NCBI GenBank assembly: GCA_036435485.1
Contig: CM071595.1
Location: forward strand, 108,058,580 to 108,122,579
Origin: Saposhnikovia divaricata
Lineage: Eukaryota; Streptophyta; Magnoliopsida; Apiales; Apiaceae
Direction: 5' to 3'
Length of the DNA: 64,000 nucleotides
The notes beneath the pieces are model-generated. The model saw only the letters and a program-made list of their open reading frames with translations, searched no databases and was not told the origin of the DNA. Numbering within the stretch: the stretch's first letter is position 1; each line of letters opens with the position of its first letter. Made by a program: the position numbers and the translations under genes. This document shows, piece by piece, positions 31,552 to 44,321 of the stretch.

Positions 31552-32080
31552 CATATAACCCGTGCGATACATGGTTTTTTTTTTATGAAATAAATTTTAT
31601 TTTATGTCACAATTATATTTTTATATAATTGTTATTTTTAATAATTATTTAAATTTAAGTAATATGTATAAATTTAATTAATGATATGCATGATTTAAAA
31701 CTTATATTATGAAATTTTAAATTAAAAACGTCGTTGACGAAATTCGAATTTTGAATATTTTGTAAAGTAACTTAATCATATAAAATATTTATTCATCAGA
31801 TCTAAAGGTTCTGATTTTTTTAATAAAAATCTAATTGTAATTATTCGTTGTATACAGATTTCTATTATATATTTTTATAGTGATTGAAAGATATGGTGTG
31901 ATATTTTTGGGTATATATTAATAATTGCAAGATTATGTTTTAAATTAAAAGGTAACATGTTTTAATTAGAAAAGAAATATTAATGGTTGGAAGATTATGA
32001 TTGCAAAATTACGTTTTAAATTAAAGGTAACGTGTTTTAATTAGAAAAGAAATATTAATGATTGGAAGATAAGATATTTT

Positions 32081-33915
32081 AGGTGGTTGTTTGGTATATA
32101 ATGGGAATTAACTTCTCATGGAAAGTTCAATTTTATGTGTTTTTAGAATTCCTGGAAGTGTAAAAAAACTGTTTTGATATTCATTTCCCACATGTTGTTT
32201 GGTAAAATATTTTACTTCCCACTGATTGACTGTAATGACCTCGAATATATTAAAAATATTATAATATCATATAATATTTAGATTTATTAACAATCTTTCT
32301 TTTACCAATAAAAATAACTAACTTGTAATTTGGTATTTATATCAAATTTTTTAATGTTTAAATTTAAAAAGATGTATAGATTATAAAATTTATGTGAATT
32401 TAGTGTTTACCAACTACTAGCTTATAACCCCCGTGCAATGCACGGATTTCTTATATTATATTATAAATTTTATTTAATATTATAAATATGTTTTTATATA
32501 ATAATTATTTTTTAATAAATTTTTTTAATTTTTATTTAATATAATTTAATATACTCATGTTTACAGATTATATTAATGTTTTCTTATTATAAAAAATGTA
32601 TACGATTTTTAATATATTTTATTAATAATTGAGAAATATGATGTGATATTTTCGGGTATATATTAATGATTGTAAGATTTGTTGTAAATTAAAAAGGCAA
32701 CGTGTTTTAATTATAAAGGAAATATTAATGATCGAAATATATGATGCGCTGGATGTTTTTAGGTGTTTATAAAAGATAATATGTTCAACTAAAAGTAAAT
32801 GTGAAAAAAGTAATCTATTAATTACCATTAATTTAGATTTGTTTTAAATTAAAAAGGTAATGTATTTTAATTTGAAAGAAAATATTAATAATCGAAAGAT
32901 ATGATACGATTGATGTTTTTAGGTGTTTATAAAAGGTAATATGTTCAACTAAAAGTAAATATGAAAAAAGCAATCGACTAATTACCATAAATTTTATTAT
33001 ATTAATGTGAAAAAGGCAATCGACTAATTACCATTAATTTTATTATCTTAATCGACTAATTATCATTAATTATAACGTGTTTTAATTGGAAAGAAAATAT
33101 TAATGATGGAAAGATATGATACGATTGTATTTTTAGGTGTTTATAAAAGGTATTATCTCGACTAATTACCATTAATTATATTATGTTATTATTTAATTTA
33201 GGTGTATTTATTTTTCTTTATAATGAAGGGTAAATAAGTAAATTCACTCAGTACCAAAAAACAGGTACCAAAACTTTCAATGTTTCGGAATTTATATAAT
33301 AGTATAGATTTCTTGATTTAGGTTTTAATTTAAAAAATTATTTTTTTTATTTGTAATTTTTTAGTCAATTCTAAATTTTAAAATGAATTAGAAGTTGAAT
33401 TAACATAAAAAATAGATTTAAAAATAAATTTTTTAATTACAAATCCCTATAATAGTAAAATCAAAATTTTGAACGCTAACATTTTAAAAAAATAAAAAAT
33501 TTGATTTTTTTTAAATGTCAGAAACTACCAGAAAAAGGTCAAAGAATAGGTTTTAATAATAAAATTTACTAGGAAAATAAATAATTTAAAAATAAAGCAA
33601 TACTCTAAATTTATTGTAAAATAATTTATTAAAAAATTTATATCTTATGCAGAAAGTTTTTCTAATTTTATTGGTTGATTTTATTAGTTTTGTAATGTCT
33701 TGTGTGATACAGGGAAGTGTGATTAACCTAGGTAGGGGTGGGTAAGCGACTTCCCACATTATACTGGTATTTGCACTTCCCAGTAACTTACCATACCTAT
33801 TTTTTTATTCAACCAAAACTACTTCAAATCTCACTTCCTAGGTATACCTACATAAATGTCTGTCAACCAAACGACCTTTATATACCTACATAAATGTCTG
33901 TCAACCAAACGACCT
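32081..33915. mobile_element. Probable hAT-like non-autonomous element hosting a Helitron
   Basis: Left end AGGTGGTTGTTTGGTATATA and right end TGTCTGTCAACCAAACGACCT are imperfect inverted repeats around a GGT.GTTTGGT core, and the word 'acttccca' recurs near both ends. The right terminal 38 bp are duplicated in tandem (about 33845-33915). No clear 8-bp target duplication was found. A complete small Helitron (32417-33308) sits inside. Confidence 0.45.
32417..33308 (-). mobile_element. Short Helitron, complete (892 bp)
   Basis: On the minus strand the 5' end is A|TCTATACTATTATATAAATT (33308 downward). The 3' end has a perfect hairpin CCGTGC-ATT-GCACGG, then CTAG (32420-32417) and T. The body holds repeats of 'ggtaa.gtgttttaattagaaa.gaaatattaatgat', also seen at 31950-32060 and 34225-34260. 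Non-coding. Confidence 0.75.
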
Positions 33916-34470
33916 CTTTATATAAAGGTAATATGTTCACTTAAAAGTAAACGTCTTTTAAATTGATTGAAAGATACGATATTTTAGCTATTTATTAAAT
34001 TTTATTTAATATTACAATTATGTTTTTATATAATTATCATTTTTTATAATTTTTTTAGTTTTAATTTAATATAATTTAATATATTCATATTTACGGATTA
34101 TACTAATGTTTACTTATTATAAACAATGTATAGGGATTTTTAATATATTTTATTAATAACTGAAACTATGGTGTGATATTTTTGGGTATGTATTAATGAT
34201 TGTAAGATTAATTTTAATAAAAAAGGTAACGTATTTTAATTAGAAAGGAAATATTAATGATTTGAAAATATGGTATGATTGATGTTTTTATAAAAGGTAA
34301 TATCTTTAACTAAAAATAAATGTGAACATAATAATGGCTAATTACCATTAATTATAATATTATGTCATTATTTATTTTAATAATTAGGATAACCAAACCG
34401 AAAACCAAACCGACAAAATTTCAATCTTTCGGCTTTGATATAATAGTATAGATTATAATAGTCGAAATAT

Positions 34471-34945
34471 TAAAAATTTTGGTATATATTTTTGGTGCTT
34501 CATGTTTTTACTTAATTACTCTTACAAATATATTAATAAATTTTTACCTAAATACCCTTACTTATATCAATTTATATTATAATATTAAAGTCAAAATTTT
34601 GAAAGATGTAAAAATAAATACAATTATAAATACCTAATCAATTTTCTTTTTCATGTAAAGCATATTACCATTTTTATATTTTTCATATTACCATTTTTTA
34701 TAATATTCGTAACACTAAAAGTTTTGGTACCTATTTTTGGTACTTTTTGTTTTTAATTAATTACCCTTACTAATATATTAATACATTTTTACCTAAATAT
34801 TTTTACTTATATATATCTATATTATAATATTAAAATCAAAATATTAAAAGATATAAAAAAAAATACAATTATAAATACTTAATTAATTTTTTTTTCATGT
34901 AAAGCATAATACCATTCTTTATATTTTTCATATTACCATTTTTTA
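34471..34945. repeat. Tandem duplication of about 235 bp
   Basis: Units at about 34471-34705 and 34710-34945 match in order ('ttttggta...tttttggt', 'aatatattaata.atttttaccta', 'tatattataatattaaa', 'catgtaaagcat', 'ttcatattaccatttttta') with moderate divergence. Non-coding. Confidence 0.65.
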
Positions 34946-35102
34946 CATTTTACATGTAGAAATGTAACACAAAATATGTGTTTTAGGAGTAATTAAAGTA
35001 AGATCGAACACACATGAATCGTGATCACGTGAAGGGAGAAACCGGGGAAGGATAATTTCATTGAGATAAATGTTAAACATTGTTATTAGATCATTAAAAA
35101 TA

Positions 35103-35130
35103 CTAGCTTCAATATCCGTGCAAGGCACGG
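35103..35130 (-). mobile_element. Helitron 3' end, minus orientation
   Basis: Minus strand: hairpin CCGTGC-CTT-GCACGG, nine bases, CTAG (35106-35103), T. The element would extend to the right; its 5' end was not identified with confidence. Confidence 0.6.
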
Positions 35131-35646
35131 GAATGTTCTAATTTGATTAAATTATTTTTTGTTGATTTTGTTTGCTGTATTTGTGTGTTGACGGTTCGAT
35201 ATTTGATGCATTTTACATTACATGTTAAAAAAAATTTGTTATGATGATGAACAATTTTCGATTTTTTGTGACTTTATTTCATCATAATTTAGTATGAACT
35301 TATCAATGAAAATTGTGTTGTGGCTATTAAGTCTGTATAATTTATATTTTCTTCCATCTCTAAGTTAGCAATGTCGTAATAATTGTAAGAAGCGAGTATG
35401 ACCTGAAGTGCAATTTTAATTCTCGTTAAAATTATCACCATATTTTAGGTATGAGTGACATGAGAGACTCGATAAATTTTGCTAATTTCATGCTCTATAA
35501 TCCCTACTATATATAAAAAAAAAAAAAAAAGCACCATACCAAACAACTCGTGCAATTTTTGATTTTGAAATAGGACCACACATGACAAAGATATAAAGAA
35601 TTTACTTAAATGCATATGCGTGAATTGGACAGACTTCATAATACTA

Positions 35647-35866
35647 AGGCCCCGTTTGACAAATCTTAACTCAACTTATAAGTTACTTATTTCGGAAAAA
35701 AATTTGTATTTACATACTTTTTTTTAAAGAAAAATGTGTATGGGGGGTTTAATATTCGTTATCTTGCAAAATAAGTTACTTATTTCAGAAAAAAGTACAT
35801 ATTTACATACTTTTTTCCAGAATAAGGGAATTATTTCTGAGAAATAAAATTTTCCAAACGGGGCCT
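35647..35866. mobile_element. MITE with GGCCCCGTTTG termini (220 bp)
   Basis: AGGCCCCGTTTGACAAA at the left and TTTTCCAAACGGGGCCT at the right are inverted repeats. The interior also folds back ('aagttacttatttc.gaaaaaa' occurs twice). The 'GGCCCCGTTTGG' terminus is typical of hAT-related plant MITEs. No clean target duplication was seen. Confidence 0.6.
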
Positions 35867-36049
35867 AAGTGTTTTTGCAAATAATTAGAGTAATGAGATT
35901 TTTTTTTCCTAATTAACCCTCTAAATATTCTATAAAATTTTTACATTCAATTTTTAACTTTTACATTAAATAAAATGTTACAAGTTTTATTAATAGCATA
36001 AATATATGATCCTTGTATGTGTATAGAGATATATAAAATTATATAAAAT

Positions 36050-36445
36050 TTATTTGGCACATTATATGTGAATAATATGGGGCACCTGAACGAAACAATT
36101 ATTTTTTCTTGATTTATTTAAATAGCATTGCTGCATAAAACTAATGCATTCTAATATTTAACGAAATAGGCATTTGGTATAGCGGTTGTAGTGATGAACT
36201 AAATTTATTAAAATTTATTAAAATTATGATATAAAAATTAATTGACACATGACATGTGACTAATATCGGGCACCTAAGCGAAACAATTATATTTTCTTGA
36301 TTTTTTTTAAAAAAGCATCGTTAGATAAAACTAATGGATTCTAATATTTAACCAAATAGGCATCTAGTACAGTACAGTGGTTGTAGTGGTGAACTAAATT
36401 TATTAAAATTATAATTTAAATGTAATGGGTTCAATTCCCAACAAC
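36050..36445 (+). repeat. Tandem duplication with tRNA-like end
   Basis: Two diverged units (about 36050-36215 and 36230-36410) share 'gg(g)cacct.a.cgaaacaatta', 'ttctaatattta.c.aaataggcat' and 'ggttgtagtg.tgaact'. The second unit continues into GGGTTCAATTCCCA (36427-36440), a good tRNA box B/T-arm, with AGTACAGTGGTTGTAGTGG upstream resembling box A. It may be a SINE-type fragment; the wide A-B spacing argues against a functional tRNA. Confidence 0.45.
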
Positions 36446-36707
36446 ATGAAGACATTTTAGTATTTTAATGATGTTGACTCTTGGGAGCATAATTGTAAAA
36501 TTATAATAAGTTGAGAATATAATTGTAAATTACACATGAATAAAATTTGACATGTTGCCGGTTGCCCTATTATATATATAGTAAATTTAAAAGAGGGAGA
36601 CCGGTAAGGAAATATGTGCTGTACAAAAATTTTGTTAAGTAATGCTAGGTACATATAATTAACTACATAATTTTTGTATATGATGAGTTGGATTCCACTA
36701 ACAAGGA

Positions 36708-36833
36708 TTTTTATTGAGATATTAATGTAAATGCTGTGGTCCATTGAATTATAACCAATCAAATTATAAGGATTTTATTGATTGATATTAATGTGAATAC
36801 AGGGTCCATTGGATTATAACCAATCAAATTAAA
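36708..36833. repeat. Tandem duplication of about 65 bp
   Basis: Two units sharing 'aaggattttTattga', 'gatattaatgt.aat', 'ggtccattg.attataaccaatcaaatt'. No gene around it. Confidence 0.7.
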
Positions 36834-37357
36834 ATACTTATTATTTTGTGAAATTTTTTGTGAAATTTTATGTAATTCTATTATTTTCCTTTTTGCCGTA
36901 TAAAATTTTTTGTGTGAAAAAGTGATCCCTCTACGTACGCAATTTTTTTTTTTTAGAATAAATCTTAGCATACATCGTTAAACACTACAAAACACACTAC
37001 ACCAGGACCAACTAACTAACTTTATTTTCTCATTATCTATCACTATCAGGCTATCAGCATTCAACATTTCCTTTTTACATGTCCATATATTAACAAAAGT
37101 CAATTAACATAAATAACATTGATAATTAATTATTGTAAAAATATAAATTTTTTATACATATTTTGAACGTAATGTAAAAATACTTTTTATTATTGCAACA
37201 TAATGCATGTTTTCGAGCATTTTATTTTTTATATTATGTTATCTATTTTTAGTTTTCACAAAAAATTATTTTTTGACAATGTAATTATTCACTTATTATA
37301 TTTTCATCAATGAATTAATAAGAAAACAATAGTAAAAAGTTTCAAGTGCTTGAAATA
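36834..37357. other. AT-rich intergenic DNA
   Basis: Nothing recognisable except short poly-T and A-rich runs. Confidence 0.4.
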
Positions 37358-37796
37358 TCTATATATATAATGCCTGGAGATCGGAAATGCACCAACACAG
37401 TTCAAGGTATTTTTCTTGAATTTTCGTTTTTTTTGATATTTTTATTAAAAAAATTTTCTTGCATTAAATAGCTATTAATGACAATTTAATTAGTCATTAA
37501 TTACACCTATTAAACATATATTAAATTTACTCTATTTAATTTGTTTAAAAATTAGCAAATTAGTTGAACATTATAGTTATTATTTCAATATTAAATATTA
37601 ATTATATATAGTTAAGTTTATTTTTAGGTAAATTGACGACTAACAATTGTTTATATTGCGTTATTTTTTATTCCCTATTCAAGATTACTATAATTTCTTT
37701 TCGGATAATTATAGGGTAGACGACCTTAACTTCTCAAGCAATTTTTATTATCAATAATTGTGAAAGTCGTAATAAATTATGGAAGTACAAGATATT

Positions 37797-39091
37797 TGAA
37801 ACTCTATGATTTTGATGATCATACATAGTAAGCAAGCTGGATGTTTGCATTGGACTAATACTGTTTTGCAGGATTATTACTTATATTATTTCTTAACAAA
37901 ACAGGGTATTTCAGCTAGCTGACAGTACAAGAGTTCTTATAACACAGCTAGCTAACAGTACAAGAGTTCTTATAACACAGCAAGCTGACAGATAACACAG
38001 CTAGCTGACAGTACAACACAGCAAGCTGGCAGTCTGTCCAGAATGTAAAAGGGAGTACGTTTTTTATAGTAAATATTGTGGAAATCAGTTGTAAGATTGG
38101 TCTAATATTTTTAAACATGATATTATATATATTAGAACACTACTCAAGTAGAAGTATCATGCTAGACAACTTCCCCTCATTAAAGGAATCTTTTTATTAC
38201 TTTAATGCTCCACTAAAAACATCCCATGTGACTACTTTTCTAGCATGCTAATGAGATTCTCTTTTGTTATAATTATTTATATCAAAGCTGCTATGTGAAC
38301 GTTAGAAGTGCTGTTAACATTACAAAATTGAACGTGAGAATGGTTTCAAGACCGTTGCAATTTTGTTAATGAATTTGAGTTCTTCTTTGCTTCACTATAT
38401 ATTACTTGTGTGGTTGTTCTTTTCTTGCAGAGATATTAAGACCGAACCTTCAAGCTATATTCAAGAATACACAAGAAACAACTCTGCACCTTCATCTACA
38501 AACGAGCTATAGTATTACATACTATATCGATATACTATAGAGTTCATAGTTTTGAGTTGTAATTCCTTTTTATCCATTGTATTGTTCAACTTGTAAAGTT
38601 GGTAGTTGCTGGATTGTCAAGCTTGTGGAACAAGGGTTCAAGGAGCATTAGGCTAGATGAGTTTATACTTGGCTTAGTATAAAGCTTAGAGAGCTGTGTT
38701 CAGGAAACAAGACGTTCCAGCTAGATGCAATCAGTAACTGGGAGTTTAAGGGAGATATATTATTGTATCGTGTAATTGGGATTCTTTGTGATCAATAATA
38801 TATTCTCTTGCCAAGTTGGTAAGGGACTAGGACGTAGACCATAGAAGAATACGGGTCGAACCTAGCTAAAATTCGTGGTGTTCTTTACTTACTGCATTTT
38901 ATCTTACTGCACTGCATATCTTAGCTAGCTGCTTATTTGTTAATCTGTTGCATCCAGTTAACTCAACTAGCTGCTTATTCATAAATTTGTTGCATCCAGC
39001 TAGCTGCCAGAATATAATTTTAGACAGATTTTTTATTTGATCATTGTTAGTCATAACACCTATTCACCCCTCCCCTCTAGGTGTATTTTCA
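37797..39091 (+). repeat. 5' LTR of the Copia element
   Basis: Begins TGAAACTCTATGATTTTGA and ends GTGTATTTTCA. It contains a local array of CAGCTAGCTGACAG and CAGCAAGCTGACAG words with 'tacaagagttcttataaca' spacers (37913-38041). The array differs in arrangement from that in the 3' LTR and explains the length difference. Confidence 0.92.
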
Positions 39092-39148
39092 TTTGGTATC
39101 AGAGCTTTGGTATACTAATATTTCTGTAACTGGAAAAGTATCGATCAA

Positions 39149-40516
39149 ATGGCTGACAATTATCTTGAAGCTAAGTCCGATTATAGGGCACCTCTTCTCA
39201 CTGGCTCGGAGAACTACAATTGGTGGAAATGCAGAATGGAGACTTATTTGTCCAAGAAACCTCTGGTTCTAAGAGTTGTGCAGAAAGGAAACTACGAATT
39301 TCTAAACGAGAAAAACGAACCAAAAGATGTTGATGATCTCACTCTCGATGAGATTATCAAATGCGGTTATAATGGAGAAGCAAGAAACTCTATAATGAAT
39401 GCATTAGATCAAGCTAAATATGACAAAGTATCTTCTCTAAAGACAGCAAAAGAAATGTGGGATGCTTTGGAATCATATCATGAAGGTTCGACAACCTTAA
39501 GAAAGGTGAAACTTAGCAAGTTAATGAATGACTTTGGAAATTTCAAGCTCAAAAATGGTGAAACTATCAAGGAAAGCCAAGCAGGATTTCAAGTCACTAT
39601 CAACACTCTAAAGAGACTTGGAAAGACCATACCTCAAGACGAAATCAACATGAAAGTTCTAAGTGCAGTTCCATTTATATTCGAAGCTAAAGTCACTGCA
39701 TTGGAATCATGTCCCTCCATCGATTCTATGGATCATTTGGCCGTGTTTGCTGAGTTGGAGCAGTTTGAGAGAAAAATTAATAATAGCAAGATGGAATTAG
39801 TCAAGACTCCTGTTGAAAAGATGAAGAATTTAGCTTTACACTCCAGTGGCAGCAAGCTGGATTCAGAGTCAGAATCAGATTCTGATGAAGAATTGGCTCT
39901 CTTATCCAGAAAAATCAAGAAGATGTTGGACTTGAGGAATAAGCTAAAGAAGGAGAAAAGTAGAGCTGCTGGAACAAAGAAAGGTGTCAAAGAGGAATCT
40001 TGTTTTGAATGTGGTAAGAAAGGACATTACAAAAGGAACTGCTACAATCTGAAAAACAAGCAGAAGCAGCTAGCTGCCTCCAAGGACAAGAAGAAAGCCA
40101 AGGCACTTTTGACATGGAGTGATGATGAAGATTCAGATTCTGATAATGAATCAAGTGATGAGATGGTGAACCTAGCTCTTGTTGGTCTTGATGATGAGAA
40201 TGATGCTCAAGGAATCATTCAAGATGGCCTTGTAGATAGTGGTGTCTCGGATTCGGATGACAACAATAGTGAGGTAAATTATTTTTCTGATATATATTCT
40301 CATTCTTCAATATTAGATGAATTAACCATGCAAGATCATATGAATTTATCTAATGAGGTGTTCGAAGAGTTAAAAGATGAGAATGATAAACTCAAAAAGA
40401 AGAATACTCAACTTAAGAAGATCATATCCGAGTTAATGGATGAGAAGACACCTGCTAGAAATCATGCTAAAATCTTACTGATCTTAAAGCTGAGATATCC
40501 CAGCTTGAAGGGATAA
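39149..40516 (+). pseudogene. Copia gag, N-terminal part with zinc knuckle
   Basis: Starts MADNYLEAKSDYRAPLL 43 bases after the primer-binding site; 455 codons. The gag capsid region opens ENYNWWKCRMETYL and includes AKEMWDALESYHEGS and KLMNDFGNFKLKNGE. A Ser/Glu/Asp cluster follows (about 235-245). Then comes a canonical zinc knuckle CFECGKKGHYKRNC (about 283-296), a second acidic Asp/Ser stretch and a coiled coil (EELKDENDKLKKKNTQLKK). A frameshift near 40475 ends the frame at 40514; the protein continues in another frame in the next entry. Confidence 0.85.
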
Positions 40517-40941
40517 ACAAAGTGCTTATCAAAAGAAATGATACTCTCATGAAGGAACTCAGCGAGCTGAGAGCAGAAATAGATGCTCAAGATGCATGTT
40601 TAGAAGCATTTAGTCCAAAGGAATCATGCTCAACGGAAGTATCTCAACAAACTGAAAGAATCAAAGAATTGGAAACTGAAATCAAGAATCTCTAGAAAGG
40701 AATGGGAAAGTTTGTTCAAGGAGAAGATACACTCAAAACAATGATGAGGTATGCAAAGGTTCCAATCGAAAGAGAAGGAGTTGGAATGGCCTCAACCTCA
40801 TGTCTAAAGTATGATGGCAAACATGGAATCCCTTATGACTATGCCATGCCATGGAGAGTCTGCCACAAATGTGGAAATAAAGGTCATTTGGTAAATCATT
40901 GCAAAGTTCAGAATGCTAATCCAGCTAGCTGGAACAGATAG
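40480..40941 (+). pseudogene. Copia gag, C-terminal coiled coil and second zinc knuckle
   Basis: This continues gag in a different frame from the preceding part: a heptad-rich coiled coil (LKAEISQLEGINK, then ELRAEIDAQDACLEAF and ERIKELETEIKNL) is broken by a TAG at 40693-40695. It resumes MGKFVQGEDTLKTMMRYAK and carries a second CCHC knuckle CHKCGNKGHLVNHC (near 40862-40905). It ends at 40939. A gag with two knuckles and a long C-terminal coiled coil fits SIRE-type elements. Confidence 0.75.
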
Positions 40942-41139
40942 ACAGTTCACAGGCAGCTAGCTGACAGAACAATTGGAACAAGAAACAAAGCTTCTAAAGT
41001 GGTCCAAATGTGGATCAGGAAATCTGATTTAAATGTTCTATATGTTCTATCAACTAACCATTCTGGACCCAAGCAAATATGGGTACCAAAACGTTGAGTT
41101 GGCTCTTTATTTGTTTTGTAGGTATGTCTTGTTGTCAAA

Positions 41140-43569
41140 GTGAGATCAAAACAATGGATTTTGGATAGTGGATGCACAAGACATATGAGTGGTGATAAAT
41201 CTCAGTTCCTTACTCTCAATAAGAAAAAGGGTGGAAGTGTCACCATTGGTGATAGCAAAACACTCCAAATTCTTGGAAAAGGAAAAATTGGTAATAGTGT
41301 CATTTCTATTGATAAAGTACAATATGTTCAAGGTCTTAAATATAATTTGCTTAGTGTAAGTCAGTTATATGATGATGGACATTCGGTTCATTTTGATAAA
41401 GAGAAGCGTACTATTAATGTTGGCACTAATAAAGTCCCCCTAGTTGCTAGAAGGGAAGGAAATATATATATTTTAGACTTTGAAATGCAGGATTCATCTT
41501 GTTGTCTAGCTGCAGTTGATACAAATCCAGAAATTTGGCATAGAAGGCTCGGACATGCTCATATGGACTTACTCAGCAAGCTATCTTCAAAGAAGCTAGT
41601 TAGAGGACTGCCCAAATTGAAGTATGTCAAGAAGGAAACTTGTTCGGCTTGTCAATTAGGCAAACAAATCAGGACTCCACATAAGTCAAAGAATGTGGTA
41701 TCAACTTCTAAACCTTTAGAGCTTCTTCATTTATATTTATTTGGTCCGGAAGCATATAAAAGCATTGGTGTAAAACAATATGCATTTGTTATCATAGATG
41801 ATTATTCTAGATATACATGGGTATTGTTTCTTCGTACTAAAGATTGTGCTTTCAGTGAATTTGAGAAGCTAATTAAGTTGCTTGAGAACAAGTATAAGAT
41901 AAGACTTGTAAGTATAAGGAGTGATCGAGGTGGTGAATTCCAAAAGGACTTTATTTCATATTGTGAAGATAGAGGTATTTCTCATGAATTCTCTGCTCCA
42001 AGAACCCCACAACAAAATGGAGTTGTGGAAAGAAAGAACAGGTCTTTACAGGAAACAGCTAGGACTTTGTTGCAAGAGAGCAAGCTGCCAAGAAGTTTCT
42101 GGGCAGAAGCAGTGAACACAGCTAGCTACGTTCTTAACAGAGTACTAATCAGGCCTATTCTCAATAAGACTCCATATAAACTACTGAAGAACAAGAAGCC
42201 AAACATAGGCTACTTTAAGGTCTTTGGATCCAAGTGCTTTGTACTCAAATCTATTGATAAAGATGGTAAATTTGATGCTAAATCTTATGAAGCAATATTT
42301 TTGGGTTATTCTTTAACAAGTCGTGCATATAGAGTTTATAATATCTCTAAACGTAGTGTTGAAGAGTCAATTGATGTTTCATTTCAAGAATCTAATGTTG
42401 ATCTGTCAAGAGATGAGGAAGAAATTGCAGGTTTAGATGATGTCAGCGAGCTGCTAAAGTCAAATACATCAACTCAGCAAGCTGCCAATGAAGCAGGTTC
42501 AGAGAATACAGCAACTCAGCAAGCTGACAAGGAACCTGATTCAACTTCAGATATTGAAAAGCCAGCTGAAACCTCTTCTCCAGTAGATGAAACAATTGAT
42601 AAGTTGTCAAAACTCACCTTGGAAGGTCCTAGAGGTCAGAGATCACAAGAAAAGATGCCTCTTTATGATGAAGATGAAGCCTCCCCACCATCTAAGAGAA
42701 TTAGGGTCAATGAGGAAGTCATAGCTCAACATGCTCTACCAAAGTCAACAAGGACAGTAAAGAACCATCCTCCAGAGTTGATTATTGGTGATAAATCAGA
42801 AGGCATCAAGACAAGGAGAAGTCAAGCTAACTTTTGTGCATTTGCTGCCTTCCTAGCTCAAGAGGAACCAAAGAATGTCAATGAAGCACTAAAAGATGAG
42901 AATTGGATTATGGCAATGCAAGAGGAACTTAATCAATTTGATAGATGTGATGTTTGGGAACTTGTAGAGCCACCTAAAGATGCTTCAATCATCGGTACTA
43001 AATGGGTTTTCAAGAACAAAGTTGATGAAGAAGGAACGGTCACTAGAAACAAAGCGAGGCTTGTTGCACAAGGATATAATCAACAAGAAGGAATCGATTT
43101 TGATGAAACTTATGCCCTGGTTGCAAGGCTAGAGTCAATAAGGATGTTACTCTCATTTGCATGCTTCAAGAAATTCAAGCTACATCAAATGGACGTAAAA
43201 AGTGCATTTCTTAATGGCTACTTGAAAGAAGAAGTATATTTCAAGCAACCTCCTGGATTTGAGAGTGATCAATTTCCTAATTATGTTTTCAAGTTGAAGA
43301 AAGCATTATATGGATTACGGCAAGCTCCTAGATCTTGGTATGAAAGGTTAAGTAAGTTTTTGATAAAGAATGGCTTCATTCGAGGTAAAATCGATCCTAC
43401 ATTGTTTACTAAACTTACTGGTAATGATATTCTAGTTGTGCAAATATATGTGAATGATATTATCTTTGGATCAACTAATGATAATATGTGCAAATGGTTT
43501 TCTAAGTGTATGCATAGTGAGTTTGACATGAGTATGATGGGTGAGCTCAATTACTTCTTGGGGCTCTAA
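41140..43569 (+). pseudogene. Copia protease, integrase and RT (catalytically altered)
   Basis: Protease active site WILDSGCTRHMSGD near the start. Integrase zinc-binding part IWHRRLGHAHMDLLSKL ... CSACQLGKQ. In the integrase core the first catalytic Asp is replaced by Tyr (LLHLYLFGPE, near 41729-41758), while VSIRSDRGGEF and NGVVERKNRS keep the other two acidic residues. RT has GTKWVFKNK, NKARLVAQGY, QMDVKSAFLNG and LYGLRQAPRSWY. Its active site reads YVNDIIFGS (43447-43473), so the first of the paired Asp is Asn. A TAA at 43567-43569 ends the frame within RT. Upstream, stops near 41096 and 41122 separate it from gag. The copy cannot encode active RT or integrase. Confidence 0.88.
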
Positions 43570-44321
43570 ATCAAGCAAACTCAAGATGGAATATATGTAC
43601 ATCAGTCCAAGTACATGAAGAACTTGCTGCAGATGAACGAGGTAAAGATGTAGATGTTCGAAAGTATAGAGGCATTTTTGGTAGTTTATTATATCTTACA
43701 GCCTCTAGACCTGATATTATGTATAGTGTATGTGTTTGTGCTAGGTTTCAAGCTCAACCTAAAGAGTCTCACTTGAATGCTATTAAAAGAATTTTCAAAT
43801 ATTTAAGTGGAACTACTACTCTTGGATTATTTTATCCCATCACAAATGCATTTGATCTTGTTCGGTATAGTGATGCAGATTATGTAGGTTGTCAAACTGA
43901 TCGAAAGAGTACAAGTGGTGTTTGTGCATTTTTAGGACAGAGTTTAGTATCTTGTCAAAGCAAGAAGCAAACTTTTGTTGCATTATCCACAGCTGAAGGG
44001 GAGTATTTAGCAGCGGGAAGTTGTTGCTCTCAAATGCTATGGATGATTCAAACACTCCGAGATTTTGGAATTAAATGTGGCAAGGTCCCCATTTATTGTG
44101 ACAATACAAGCACTATCAACATATCGAAGAATTCAGTGAATCACTCAAGAACAAAGCATATCGATGTTCGACATCATTTCTTGAGAGACAATGTTTCAAA
44201 GGGAAAAATTGAGCTGATCTTTGTAAGGACAGAGTACCAGCTAGCTGACATCTTCATAAAGCCACTAGCCGAGGGGCGTTTCATTGTTCTTCGTCGCGAA
44301 TTAGGCATGTGTAATGTCTAG
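43570..44321 (+). pseudogene. Copia RT end and RNase H
   Basis: After the TAA the old frame continues briefly (IKQTQDGIYVHQSKYMKNLL). It then jumps, with an internal deletion near 43640, into a different frame: FGSLLYLTASRPDIMYSV. RNase H follows with its acidic residues in place: LVRYSDADYVGCQTDRKSTSG, LSTAEGEYLAAGSCCSQ, IYCDNTSTINISKN and HIDVRHHFLRD. It ends ELGMCNV at 44319-44321. The RNase H portion itself is open from 43719. Confidence 0.85.

Noticed and set aside
36368..36445. Functional tRNA gene
   Set aside because: Box B is good, but the A-B distance is too long and no acceptor or anticodon stems pair.
37913..38041. Repeat-spacer pattern resembling a CRISPR array
   Set aside because: Repeats are short, palindromic and variable, spacers are themselves repeated, and the array lies in a plant retrotransposon LTR.
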